From assembly GCA_964352665.1 (NCBI GenBank), contig CAYGSJ010000001.1:1-64000 (forward strand): a stretch of DNA of 64,000 nucleotides. Direction: 5' to 3'. Source of the stretch: UBA1672 sp964352665 (GTDB lineage Bacteria > Pseudomonadota > Alphaproteobacteria > Micavibrionales > Micavibrionaceae). How positions within the stretch are numbered: position 1 is the first letter of the stretch; each line of letters begins with the position of its first letter. The notes below the pieces were generated by a model that worked only from the letters and a program-made list of their open reading frames with translations, searched no databases and was not told where the DNA came from. Positions 48,483 through 56,478 of this stretch are shown here, piece after piece. The translations under genes were made by a program, and so were the position numbers.

Positions 48483-48971
48483 ATGGCATATGAAATTGAC
48501 GTCATCATAAAAGATGATCGATGGACAAAAAAATTCAAACACATCGAAGATCATATACGAACAGTTATAGAGACAGTTCTGGTAAATTATATCCCTGCCC
48601 TAACCGAGCATGTGGAAATAAGTTGTGTTCTAGATACGAATGAAGGAATACGTATTCTCAATAAGAAGTACAGAGGAAAAGATAAGCCAACAAATGTTCT
48701 TTCTTTTCCTCAAACAACACCTTTGGAACTTGCTGAAAAAGTAGCTTATCTGTGCCTTGGAGATATTGTGGTGGCTTATGAAACTATAGTACAAGAATCC
48801 GAAGAGCAAAAAAAGACTTGTGAACACCATCTAACCCATATGTTGGTGCATTCTTGTCTCCATCTCTTGCATTATGATCATGAAGATCAGGATGAAGCTG
48901 AAGAAATGGAAAAATTAGAAGTTGAAATACTGGAAAAAATGAGCATAAAAAACCCTTATGAAACTCTTTAG
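48483..48971 (+). CDS. ybeY: Endoribonuclease YbeY
   Basis: Zinc endoribonuclease for 16S rRNA 3' maturation and ribosome quality control. 162 aa. The metal motif is HSCLHLLHYDHEDQDEAEEME (three His, matching HGxLHLxGYDH with changes), preceded by NVLSFP and LGDIVVA. 2 bases after phoH, 26 before corC. Confidence 0.95.
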   Translation: MAYEIDVIIKDDRWTKKFKHIEDHIRTVIETVLVNYIPALTEHVEISCVLDTNEGIRILNKKYRGKDKPTNVLSFPQTTPLELAEKVAYLCLGDIVVAYETIVQESEEQKKTCEHHLTHMLVHSCLHLLHYDHEDQDEAEEMEKLEVEILEKMSIKNPYETL

Positions 48972-48997
48972 TTTTGTGGCAATATTAAAAAATAGTT

Positions 48998-49936
48998 ATG
49001 TTGAAAATGAACGATCAAGAAGAAGAGCCTCCTAGTACCAACGCATCACCCTTTAAAAATGGTGGTGCGACAAGACGTAGTGACAACTTAGAGACAAAAA
49101 TGTCTTTTATGGATAATCTAAAAAGATTATTCGCCCCGAGGCAGGATACTACTCTCAGAGAAACAATAGAAGAATACATTGAAGATGAGTCTTACCATGT
49201 TGCAGAAGAATCGGTAACGGCGCACGAGAAAATTCTAATCTCTAATGTTCTTGATCTTCGGGATATGTCAGCTGCAGACATTATGGTTCCACGCGCAGAT
49301 ATTGTTGCAATTCCACACGACACTACAGAAGAAGAGCTATTTGCTCTACTTTCCGAGAAGCAGTATAGCCGCTTACCTGTCTATAAAGGAACTTTGGATC
49401 ACGTTATTGGCTCAATTCACGTCAAAGATATATTGGCTGTTTTAGCAAGAAAGGAGCCAATTAAAATAATGCATTTAGTAAGAGATATCCCTATTGTTTC
49501 TCCTACGATGCAAATGCTGGATCTTTTATTGCAGATGCGCATAACAAAAAAACATATGGTTTTGGTCATAGATGAATTTGGAGGAATTGACGGACTCATT
49601 ACTATTGGTGATGTTATAGAATCTATTGTCGGTGAACTTGACGATGAGCATGATCATGACCAGCAGCCCGAAATCATGATGCAAAATGATAGCACCATTA
49701 AGGCTGATGCGCGTGTTGAATTACAGGAATTTGAAGATTTATTCGGTGCGGTTCTACATGCCGAAGAAAGAGATGAAAATGAAACCTTAGGTGGGCTTGT
49801 AGTATTTATAGCTGGACGTGTGCCTACACGGGGCGAAGTCATTCATCACAAAAGCGGGATTGTTTTTGAAATTCTTGAAGCTGATCCTAGACGTGTAAAA
49901 AAACTCCTTATTAGAAACATTCCAACTAAAGGTTAG
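48998..49936 (+). CDS. CorC/HlyC-type CBS transporter-associated protein
   Basis: 312 aa, cytosolic. Two CBS motifs (about 95-215, MVPRADIVAIP and GTLDHVIGSIHVKDIL), then a CorC/HlyC C-terminal domain with FGGIDGLITIGDVIE and ADARVELQEFEDLFG. No membrane segments. Role in metal or membrane homeostasis, not defined. Sits in the usual ybeY-corC-lnt order. Confidence 0.88.
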   Translation: MLKMNDQEEEPPSTNASPFKNGGATRRSDNLETKMSFMDNLKRLFAPRQDTTLRETIEEYIEDESYHVAEESVTAHEKILISNVLDLRDMSAADIMVPRADIVAIPHDTTEEELFALLSEKQYSRLPVYKGTLDHVIGSIHVKDILAVLARKEPIKIMHLVRDIPIVSPTMQMLDLLLQMRITKKHMVLVIDEFGGIDGLITIGDVIESIVGELDDEHDHDQQPEIMMQNDSTIKADARVELQEFEDLFGAVLHAEERDENETLGGLVVFIAGRVPTRGEVIHHKSGIVFEILEADPRRVKKLLIRNIPTKG

Positions 49937-49995
49937 GGTGTTTTGCTTTAAAGTTACATATTGCCATTAAACGGAACTGGCTATAAAACTTGCGA

Positions 49996-51510
49996 ATGAA
50001 AAATATAATACTTATTTTCTTAGCAGGAATCTTGGCCTCGTTTTCTATGGCTCCCTATTCCTTTCCTCCTGTATTGTTTCTGGCTTTAAGCTTTCTTTAT
50101 ATCATTACGACAAAAAGTGAAAAACCACGCAAGGCTGCTTTGTATGGATTTCTTTTCGGCTTGGGATATTTTGGCTTTAGTCTTTCTTGGATTGGGAATG
50201 CCCTTCTTGTTGAAGGTAATCCCTATAAATGGTTGTGGCCATTATCGATTATTGGATTGCCATTAATTCTATCACCTTTTATTGGTTTGGCCTGTTATTT
50301 GTACCGTTTATCACTAAACCGGATAAGCTTAAGCTCCTTTATCCTGTTTGTTGTTATTCTTAGTTTATCGGATTATGCGCGCGGTCACTTTTTTTCTGGA
50401 TTTCCCTGGAACTTATACGCTTACGCATGGGAGGCATTCCCCCCTATAGCACAGGTAAGCTCTTTATCAGATGTCTACCTCCTTAATATTTTGACTATAT
50501 TTTGGTGCTCTGCCTTAGGTTTTCTGTTTCTTGATGTTTCTACGAGACAGAAAAACGCCTTGATCTTATTTATAATTCTAAGCTTTGGAACTTTTTCTTA
50601 TTATGGTTACTATGAGCATAATAATAGCCATCTTGCTTCAAAAGCGCGGATACGAACAATTATTGTTCAGCCCAATATAAAACAAAGCGAAAAATGGAAG
50701 CCTGAAAACAGGGCTTCCAATTTTGAGAAATTAATAAACTTGTCACGTTTTTTTCGAAATGAAGAAGACGTCATACCTGATATTACCTTAATAGTTTGGC
50801 CTGAGACGGCTATCAGTCAGGATATTATGGATAGCACCAACGCCATGCAGCTTTTTCAGGATATGCTTGGCGAATATCCAGAAAATACTTATCTGATTAC
50901 GGGGGCACTAAGATATGAAAACGATACAGAAAATTACTACAACAGTGTCATTACGTATAATCAACAAGGAGATATAATCGATGTTTACAATAAACATCAT
51001 CTCGTTCCCTTTGGGGAGTATATTCCGTTTGATGGTTTTATTAAGATATCACCTGTTGTAGGCTTTACTGGCTTCGCTCCTGGTTCAGGTAATAAACAAA
51101 TTAAGCTCGTTGATCGTTTTAGTTTTAGCCCCCTAATTTGTTATGAAGTTATTTTTCCTGGAAAATCATATGACAAAAAAGTCTCTAGACCTGACTTGCT
51201 TGTCAATGTTACCAATGATGCTTGGTATGGTGATTCAGCAGGCCCTCGTCAACATCTTGTTCAAACAAAATTTAGAGCCATAGAGACAGGAATCCCCATA
51301 GTCAGAAGTGCTAATACAGGAATTAGCGCGATTTTTGGCTCTAAAGGTCAAAATCTGAAAACTTTGAATTTATTTAGTGAGGGCAGAATTGACGCTTATA
51401 TTCCTGCCAGGACTTTTTATCCCCTTAAACTCCCCAGTTTTTTTGTTCTAACATCTTTATTTCTGACGTTGTTTGTTGCGGTGTTCAGACAGCAATCTGC
51501 AAAGCCTTAG
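49996..51510 (+). CDS. lnt: Apolipoprotein N-acyltransferase
   Basis: Adds the third acyl chain to lipoproteins at the inner membrane. 504 aa. Six or seven N-terminal membrane segments, then a nitrilase-type domain. Catalytic Glu in WPETAIS, Lys in NKHHLVPFGEYIPF, Cys in LICYEVIFPG, and a last membrane segment at the C-terminus. Start at the ATG at 49996; a TTG two codons earlier is the other option. Confidence 0.94.
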   Translation: MKNIILIFLAGILASFSMAPYSFPPVLFLALSFLYIITTKSEKPRKAALYGFLFGLGYFGFSLSWIGNALLVEGNPYKWLWPLSIIGLPLILSPFIGLACYLYRLSLNRISLSSFILFVVILSLSDYARGHFFSGFPWNLYAYAWEAFPPIAQVSSLSDVYLLNILTIFWCSALGFLFLDVSTRQKNALILFIILSFGTFSYYGYYEHNNSHLASKARIRTIIVQPNIKQSEKWKPENRASNFEKLINLSRFFRNEEDVIPDITLIVWPETAISQDIMDSTNAMQLFQDMLGEYPENTYLITGALRYENDTENYYNSVITYNQQGDIIDVYNKHHLVPFGEYIPFDGFIKISPVVGFTGFAPGSGNKQIKLVDRFSFSPLICYEVIFPGKSYDKKVSRPDLLVNVTNDAWYGDSAGPRQHLVQTKFRAIETGIPIVRSANTGISAIFGSKGQNLKTLNLFSEGRIDAYIPARTFYPLKLPSFFVLTSLFLTLFVAVFRQQSAKP

Positions 51511-51531
51511 CGCTTACGTAATTAAACGTAG

Positions 51532-51558
51532 TTGAGTAATTATTTCCAATACTATACT
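51532..51558 (+). promoter_or_regulatory. Putative promoter of the XRE regulator
   Basis: TTGAGT at 51532-51537 and TATACT at 51553-51558, 15 bases apart (short but both near consensus). A start site near 51565 would lie inside the palindrome at 51563-51577. Confidence 0.42.
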
Positions 51559-51562
51559 TAAG

Positions 51563-51577
51563 GTGTATTGCATACAC
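51563..51577. promoter_or_regulatory. Perfect 6-3-6 inverted repeat, possible operator
   Basis: GTGTAT-TGC-ATACAC overlaps the predicted start of transcription of the XRE regulator, about 90 bases before its ATG. HTH proteins of this type often repress their own gene through such a site. No second copy was noticed before metK. Confidence 0.45.
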
Positions 51578-51612
51578 ATGTACTCTTGTTGTAGTTAATA
51601 GACTGAGTGAGT

Positions 51613-51637
51613 GTGGCTTCAAGCTACATATTTTTTT
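51613..51637 (+). terminator. Terminator-like hairpin between lnt and the XRE gene
   Basis: GTGGCT (51613-51618) pairs with AGCTAC (51622-51627) across a TCA loop, one G-U pair, followed by ATATTTTTTT. Weak six-pair stem. It could end lnt transcripts or lie in the leader of the XRE gene as an attenuator. Confidence 0.45.
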
Positions 51638-51664
51638 GCTAACAAAAACTAAGCTATTTGAGTT

Positions 51665-52120
51665 ATGACACAACCTAGAAAAACCAAGGGTATACCAGAC
51701 ATTGTTGATAAACATGTTGGGCAACAATTAAGAAATAGAAGAACACTTATGGGCTTGAGCCAAGAAAAATTGGCCGAGCACATTGGAGTTACTTTTCAGC
51801 AAGTTCAAAAGTATGAGCGCGGCACTAACAGAATTAGTGCAAGCAGACTTTTAAGTTTTAGTAAAATTCTTGAAGTTTCGATTGATTACTTCTACGACGG
51901 ATTAGAAGGAGCTAGATCATACAAAAGATTAACACAAGGTATGGCCGATAACAGTCAAGAAAGCTTTTCATCCGAACCTCTCGTCAAAGAGCTTCCAGAA
52001 GATATTTTCACAAGAAAAGAGACCATTGATTTACTAAAAACATATTATACCGTTAGTGATCAAGAAGAGCGAAAGTCTATTCTTAAATTCGTTAAATCTA
52101 TGGTTAAAAAAGTTTCCTAG
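51665..52120 (+). CDS. XRE-family transcriptional regulator
   Basis: 151 aa. Helix-turn-helix in residues 18-75: GQQLRNRRTLMGLSQEKLAEHIG (in parts), FQQVQKYERGTNRISASRL. This is the HTH_3 fold. The C-terminal part (about 105-150) is a helical region rich in charged residues. In Alphaproteobacteria such a gene often sits between lnt and metK; a link to methionine or cell-cycle control is only a guess. Promoter and palindrome lie 90-130 bases upstream. Confidence 0.88.
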   Translation: MTQPRKTKGIPDIVDKHVGQQLRNRRTLMGLSQEKLAEHIGVTFQQVQKYERGTNRISASRLLSFSKILEVSIDYFYDGLEGARSYKRLTQGMADNSQESFSSEPLVKELPEDIFTRKETIDLLKTYYTVSDQEERKSILKFVKSMVKKVS

Positions 52121-52224
52121 AAAAAAAATCTTCTATATTTTGTATTTTAAGCTTGAATAACCCCTTTTCTTTGATTTAGGGTGCAGTTTCTGTATGTAAA
52201 TTTTATTATATAAGTGAGCGATTA

Positions 52225-53457
52225 ATGCCAATTTCAGGACAAGCTATTATGCAAGAAGAAAGCGTTGCCCCTTCTCAACAGAAGGGTCTGCAAGACTATA
52301 TATTTACAAGTGAGTCAGTATCAGAGGGGCACCCGGACAAGATATGTGATCGCATATCTGATGCTGTTGTGGATCTTTACATGAAAGCAGATCCCTATTC
52401 GCGTGTTGCTTGCGAAACTTTGGTGACCACTGATACTGTTGTTATAGCAGGGGAAACCCGCGGACCGGAAAGTGTTACAAAAGAGAAAATTGAAGACGCC
52501 GCCAGGAATGCCATTAAGTCGATTGGTTATGAGCAAGAAGGCTTTAACTGGCAAACCGTTAATGTAGATGTAAAATTACATTCACAATCCGCTGACATTG
52601 CTCAAGGTGTTGATGAGGGATCAGGGGTTGATAAAGAGGAAGGTGCAGGAGATCAGGGTATTATGTTCGGGTATGCCTGCACAGAGACAGAAGCATTAAT
52701 GCCGGCCGCTATACATTATTCACATCATATCCTAAGGGCGTTGGCAGAAGATCGTCACGCTGGTATCCTTGATAAGCTTGAACCAGACGCCAAGTCTCAA
52801 GTTACATTGGAATATAAAAATGATGTCCCTATTGGTGTCAGGTCAGTCGTGGTGTCTACACAGCACGCCGAGGGGCTTAGTCAAGAAGATGTTAAGGAGA
52901 TGGTTCGCCCCTACATAGAAAAGGTGCTTCCCGAAGGTTGGATGCCTCCGGAGGAAGAGCTTTACGTTAATCCTACTGGTCGTTTTGTTATTGGTGGCCC
53001 TGTAGGTGACTGCGGGTTAACAGGCCGTAAGATTATTGTGGATACCTATGGTGGCGCTGCCCCTCATGGTGGTGGTGCATTTTCTGGTAAGGACTGCACA
53101 AAAGTTGATAGATCAGCTGCATATATAGCAAGATATCTAGCCAAGAATGTTGTGGCGGCTGGCTATGCTAAGGGGTGCACAATTCAGCTTTCTTATGCAA
53201 TCGGTGTTTCTAAACCTATTTCTGTTTATTTGAATACACACGGTACTGGCACAGCACCTGAGCTACAAATAGTCAACGCATTACAAAAGTTAGTTGATCT
53301 TAGTCCGCGTGGTATCCGTGAACATTTAAAATTAAACAAACCTATTTATGAGTGCACAGCCGCTTATGGTCATTTTGGGCGTAAACCTCGTGAAGACGGT
53401 AGTTTTTCATGGGAAAGAACTGATTTGGTAAATGAGCTTCAGCGCATTTTAGGATAA
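52225..53457 (+). CDS. metK: S-adenosylmethionine synthase
   Basis: Makes SAM from methionine and ATP. 410 aa from the ATG at 52225. Signatures [10 protein letters not shown] near 30-39, [12 protein letters not shown] near 137, [19 protein letters not shown]. The ATG at 52249 has a better ribosome site (AGGA, nine bases) and would drop eight residues; either gives a normal protein. The 104-base gap before it shows no riboswitch I can recognise. Followed after 3 bases by trmB. Confidence 0.96.
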   Translation: MPISGQAIMQEESVAPSQQKGLQDYIFTSESVSEGHPDKICDRISDAVVDLYMKADPYSRVACETLVTTDTVVIAGETRGPESVTKEKIEDAARNAIKSIGYEQEGFNWQTVNVDVKLHSQSADIAQGVDEGSGVDKEEGAGDQGIMFGYACTETEALMPAAIHYSHHILRALAEDRHAGILDKLEPDAKSQVTLEYKNDVPIGVRSVVVSTQHAEGLSQEDVKEMVRPYIEKVLPEGWMPPEEELYVNPTGRFVIGGPVGDCGLTGRKIIVDTYGGAAPHGGGAFSGKDCTKVDRSAAYIARYLAKNVVAAGYAKGCTIQLSYAIGVSKPISVYLNTHGTGTAPELQIVNALQKLVDLSPRGIREHLKLNKPIYECTAAYGHFGRKPREDGSFSWERTDLVNELQRILG

Positions 53458-53460
53458 GCT

Positions 53461-54186
53461 TTGTCTTCCTTTGATAGTAAAAATAAAAAAGACTCCGTTT
53501 TGTGTGAACGGAGTTTTTTTGGTAGACGACAAGGACGTGCTTTATCACCTGCACGTAAAAGAGCCTTAGACAAAATTTTACCCCAGTTCTCGATATCACC
53601 TGAAGAGTTAAAGGAAAGTCATAATTTAGATCCGGCCCAGCTGTTTCCAGATCAGTATAAGGAGTATTGGCTGGAAATTGGCTTTGGACATGGAGAACAC
53701 TTATTAGGTCTTTCACAGAGACACCCGCAAAGCGGTTTTATAGGTGCAGAGCCCTATATAAGTGGGATGTCATCCTTCTTACAAGATGCGAAAAAGTTAA
53801 AAAACAGTAATATGAAGGTTCTTATGGATGATGGGATGATTGTGTCTAAGTCGTTGATAGAAAACAGTCTAAACGGTATATGTATCCTTAATCCTGACCC
53901 GTGGCATAAAAAAAGGCATCATAAAAGACGTATTATAAATCAGCAAAATCTGGATGTTTTTGCAAAAATTTTAAAATCAGGAGGCCAGCTTATATTAACA
54001 AGTGATGTTACTGATTTAGTAGAGTGGATGTGCCTACAGACTTTTAACCATCCCGCTTTTAAGTGGATTGCCCAAACAAGGACTGATTGGAGCAGTCCTC
54101 CCCAAGACTGGATTACAACACGCTATGAGACTAAGGGCGCCAAGGGTGCCAAAAAGATGGTTTATTTATTTTTTGAACGGCTTTAA
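53461..54186 (+). CDS. trmB: tRNA (guanine-N7-)-methyltransferase
   Basis: Methylates G46 of tRNA with SAM. 241 aa. SAM site LEIGFGHGEH (71-80), then INPDPWHKKRHHKRR-type motif (LNPDPWHKKRHHKRR) near 145. The start is a TTG at 53461 with AGGA six bases before it, formed over the metK stop. No ATG is available until well inside the fold. The first 20 codons span an intrinsic terminator; its 3' arm and T-run encode RSFF at the start of the conserved GRRQGR block. Confidence 0.92.
   Translation: MSSFDSKNKKDSVLCERSFFGRRQGRALSPARKRALDKILPQFSISPEELKESHNLDPAQLFPDQYKEYWLEIGFGHGEHLLGLSQRHPQSGFIGAEPYISGMSSFLQDAKKLKNSNMKVLMDDGMIVSKSLIENSLNGICILNPDPWHKKRHHKRRIINQQNLDVFAKILKSGGQLILTSDVTDLVEWMCLQTFNHPAFKWIAQTRTDWSSPPQDWITTRYETKGAKGAKKMVYLFFERL
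53486..53520 (+). terminator. Intrinsic terminator inside the 5' end of trmB
   Basis: ACTCCGTT (53492-53499) pairs perfectly with AACGGAGT (53507-53514) over a seven-base loop, with seven T at 53514-53520 and an A-run before it (53486-53490). It lies 30-60 bases after the metK stop and within codons 10-20 of trmB, so it should limit trmB expression unless ribosomes are on the message. Confidence 0.75.
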
Positions 54187-54193
54187 TTATTGC

Positions 54194-54222
54194 TTGCATT
54201 TGCAAGTTTAGAGGCGTATAAA
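54194..54222 (+). promoter_or_regulatory. Putative promoter of the rimP-nusA-infB operon
   Basis: TTGCAT at 54194-54199 and TATAAA at 54217-54222 with a 17-base spacer, right after the trmB stop. It would give a leader of about 80 bases before the rimP ATG, containing the hairpin at 54250-54279. Confidence 0.5.
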
Positions 54223-54249
54223 CCTCATAAATATCCGATCTATTTAGAC

Positions 54250-54279
54250 GGTGGGCTCAAAAAGAGGCCCGCCTTTTTT
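54250..54279 (+). terminator. Terminator/attenuator hairpin in the rimP leader
   Basis: GGTGGGC pairs with GCCCGCC (one G-U) plus TC/GA below an A-rich loop, followed by TTTTTT. GC-rich and strong for this genome. Lying between a promoter and rimP, it could stop transcription from trmB or act as a leader attenuator of the nusA operon. Confidence 0.7.
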
Positions 54280-54309
54280 ATTACTTTTTGGATAATTAGA
54301 GGATTTTTA

Positions 54310-54807
54310 ATGCACTTATCACCGTTGGAAGAAAAAGTTGCAAGTTTGGTAATTCCGGTTGTTGAAGACTTGGGATTTTCTTTTCATTCCATCAAGATAA
54401 CAGGAAGTTCAGGTACAGCGGATGTACAAATTATGGCAGAAGATCCTAAAACAAGAAACCTCAAGGTTGATGATGCGGCAAAGATAAGCCGAGCAGTCTC
54501 CACAGTGCTTGATGTAGAAGACCCTATCAAGGATGCTTATAAACTAGAAATTAGCTCTCCCGGCATAGATAGGAGATTAATTAAAGAACAAGATTTTAAT
54601 GATTATAAAAATTTTGAAATAAAGATTGAAACAAATATGCCCGCAGAGAATGGCCAGAAAAGGTTTAGGGGTATTTTAAACGGTATAAAAGATAAAAAGA
54701 TACTTGTGACAACAGATCAAGGGGATGTTGAAATTCCCTACTCTTCACTGTCACAGGCAAAATTGGTTTTAACAGATGAACTTATTAAAGCGACATCGAA
54801 TTTTTAG
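54310..54807 (+). CDS. rimP: Ribosome maturation factor RimP
   Basis: 30S assembly factor. 165 aa from the ATG at 54310, preceded by GAGGA. The frame is open upstream from 54190 but those residues cover the leader hairpin. VEDLGFSFHSIKITGS, LDVEDPIKDAYKLEISSPGIDRRL (in parts) are the RimP signatures, with a C-terminal SH3-like domain. 10 bases before nusA. Confidence 0.95.
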   Translation: MHLSPLEEKVASLVIPVVEDLGFSFHSIKITGSSGTADVQIMAEDPKTRNLKVDDAAKISRAVSTVLDVEDPIKDAYKLEISSPGIDRRLIKEQDFNDYKNFEIKIETNMPAENGQKRFRGILNGIKDKKILVTTDQGDVEIPYSSLSQAKLVLTDELIKATSNF

Positions 54808-54817
54808 GAGATAAGAG

Positions 54818-56386
54818 ATGGAACTGTTGCAAGTTGCCGACATGGTAGCAAGAGAAAAGAATATTGATCGTGAAATTGTTTTGACAGCTATGGAAGAAGC
54901 TATTCAAAAAGCTGGAAGGTCTAAATACGGACATGAACAGGATATACGTGCACAGATCGATCGTACAAATGGAGATATTGAACTCAAACGTTACCGTGAG
55001 GTTGTTGCTAATGATGACGAGATCGAAAATGAAGTTGCACAGTTAAAGCTTGATCAAGCAAAGCGTATTAAACCAGACGCACAGCCAGGCGAATTTCTTG
55101 TTGATGATCTCCCTCCTCTTGATTTTGGTCGTATTGCCGCTCAAACAGCCAAGCAAGTTATTATGCAAAAAGTGCGAGAAGCAGAGCGTGCCCGTCAATA
55201 TGAGGAATTTAAAGACCGTATTGGAGAAATTGTGAACGGGGTTGTTAAGCGAGTTGAATATGGTAATGCTACGGTAGATATTCAAGGACGTGCAGAAGGT
55301 ATCATTCGTCGTGATGAAACAATTCCTCGGGAACCAATAAATGTAAATGATCGTGTTAGAGCTATTATTTATGAAGTACGCGAAGAAGTACGAGGGCCAC
55401 AAATCTTCCTATCCAGAAGTCATCCCGAGTTTATGGCAAAGCTTTTCATGCAGGAGGTTCCTGAAATTTATGATGGCATTATTGAAGTAAAAGGCGTTGC
55501 ACGTGACCCCGGAAGTCGCGCAAAAATCGCTGTGTTTTCAAGTGACAACTCCATTGATCCTGTTGGTGCTTGTGTTGGTATGCGTGGAAGCCGTGTTCAA
55601 GCTGTTGTGAATGAACTTGGCGGTGAGAAAGTAGATATTATCCCATGGACTGAAGATATAGGAAGTTTTGTTGTAAGTGCACTTCAGCCAGCAGCTGTTT
55701 CTAAAGTTGTGCTGGATGAAGAGAGAAAGCATATGGATGTTGTTGTTCCTGAAGAACAACTGAGCCTGGCAATTGGAAGAAGAGGTCAAAATGTGCGTCT
55801 TGCTTCGATTTTAACAGGTTGGGACATTGATATTATGACAGAGGAGCAAGAATCAGAGAGGCGTGCGCTTGAATTTGAAACTCGCTCTGCTCTATTCATT
55901 GAATCTCTTGATGTTGATGATACAATTGCACAGCTTCTTGTTGTAGAAGGTTTTACAACTGTTGAAGAAATTGCTGAAACCCCAATTGATGAACTTAATC
56001 AAATTGAAGGTTTTGAAGAAGAAATTTCAATGGAGTTGCAACAACGAGCCCAAAGTTGGCTTGATCAGCAGCAAAAGATTCTTAACGAAAAGCAGGCAGA
56101 ATTTGGTATTGCTGATGACCTTATGAATGCAGATGGGCTTCGTGCCAATCAAATTCTTAAGTTAGGGGAACAAGGCGTCAAAACACTTGATGATCTTGCT
56201 GATTTAGCAGGTGATGAATTGGCCGAAATGTTAGGTGAAAATCAAATGACCGAACAACAAGCTAATGATGTCATCATGAAGGCTAGAGCACATTGGTTTG
56301 CTGAGGAAGATGCTCTTGCTGAAGCAGAGGTCAATGAAGAATCTGTGGAGGGTAATGAAGATTCCCTTTCGGAAAGTAGTGAGTAA
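54818..56386 (+). CDS. nusA: Transcription termination/antitermination protein NusA
   Basis: 522 aa. N-terminal RNA polymerase-binding domain, S1 domain (about 138-200, NGVVKRVEYGNATVDIQGRAEG), KH1 and KH2 domains (GACVGMRGSRVQAV, LAIGRRGQNVRLA). Two C-terminal acidic helix-hairpin-helix repeats follow (about 365-415 and 440-495). Strong ribosome site AGGAGATAAGAG. The C-terminal tail is very acidic. Confidence 0.96.
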   Translation: MELLQVADMVAREKNIDREIVLTAMEEAIQKAGRSKYGHEQDIRAQIDRTNGDIELKRYREVVANDDEIENEVAQLKLDQAKRIKPDAQPGEFLVDDLPPLDFGRIAAQTAKQVIMQKVREAERARQYEEFKDRIGEIVNGVVKRVEYGNATVDIQGRAEGIIRRDETIPREPINVNDRVRAIIYEVREEVRGPQIFLSRSHPEFMAKLFMQEVPEIYDGIIEVKGVARDPGSRAKIAVFSSDNSIDPVGACVGMRGSRVQAVVNELGGEKVDIIPWTEDIGSFVVSALQPAAVSKVVLDEERKHMDVVVPEEQLSLAIGRRGQNVRLASILTGWDIDIMTEEQESERRALEFETRSALFIESLDVDDTIAQLLVVEGFTTVEEIAETPIDELNQIEGFEEEISMELQQRAQSWLDQQQKILNEKQAEFGIADDLMNADGLRANQILKLGEQGVKTLDDLADLAGDELAEMLGENQMTEQQANDVIMKARAHWFAEEDALAEAEVNEESVEGNEDSLSESSE

Positions 56387-56425
56387 CAGCAAATTTAAAA
56401 ATGCTGTAAATATAAATAAATTTGG

Positions 56426-56444
56426 CACTATGCTTGGCGTAGTG
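56426..56444 (+). other. Stem-loop between nusA and infB
   Basis: CACTATGC and GCGTAGTG form an eight-pair stem (one G-U) over a TTG loop, without a T-run. It lies 35 bases before the infB ATG, in the place where other genomes have ylxR. Could be a processing or translation-control element. Confidence 0.45.
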
Positions 56445-56478
56445 TATACCTAAGTGCTAGGATTTTGGACAGAAACGT

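Noticed and set aside
52121..52224. Possible SAM-sensing riboswitch before metK
   Set aside because: The gap is short and AT-rich, and I see no conserved SAM-II, SAM-V or SAM/SAH core or GC-rich paired stem.
54190..54309. Upstream 40-codon extension of rimP from a TTG
   Set aside because: It reads through the predicted promoter and terminator hairpin; the ATG at 54310 has GAGGA and gives the normal RimP start.
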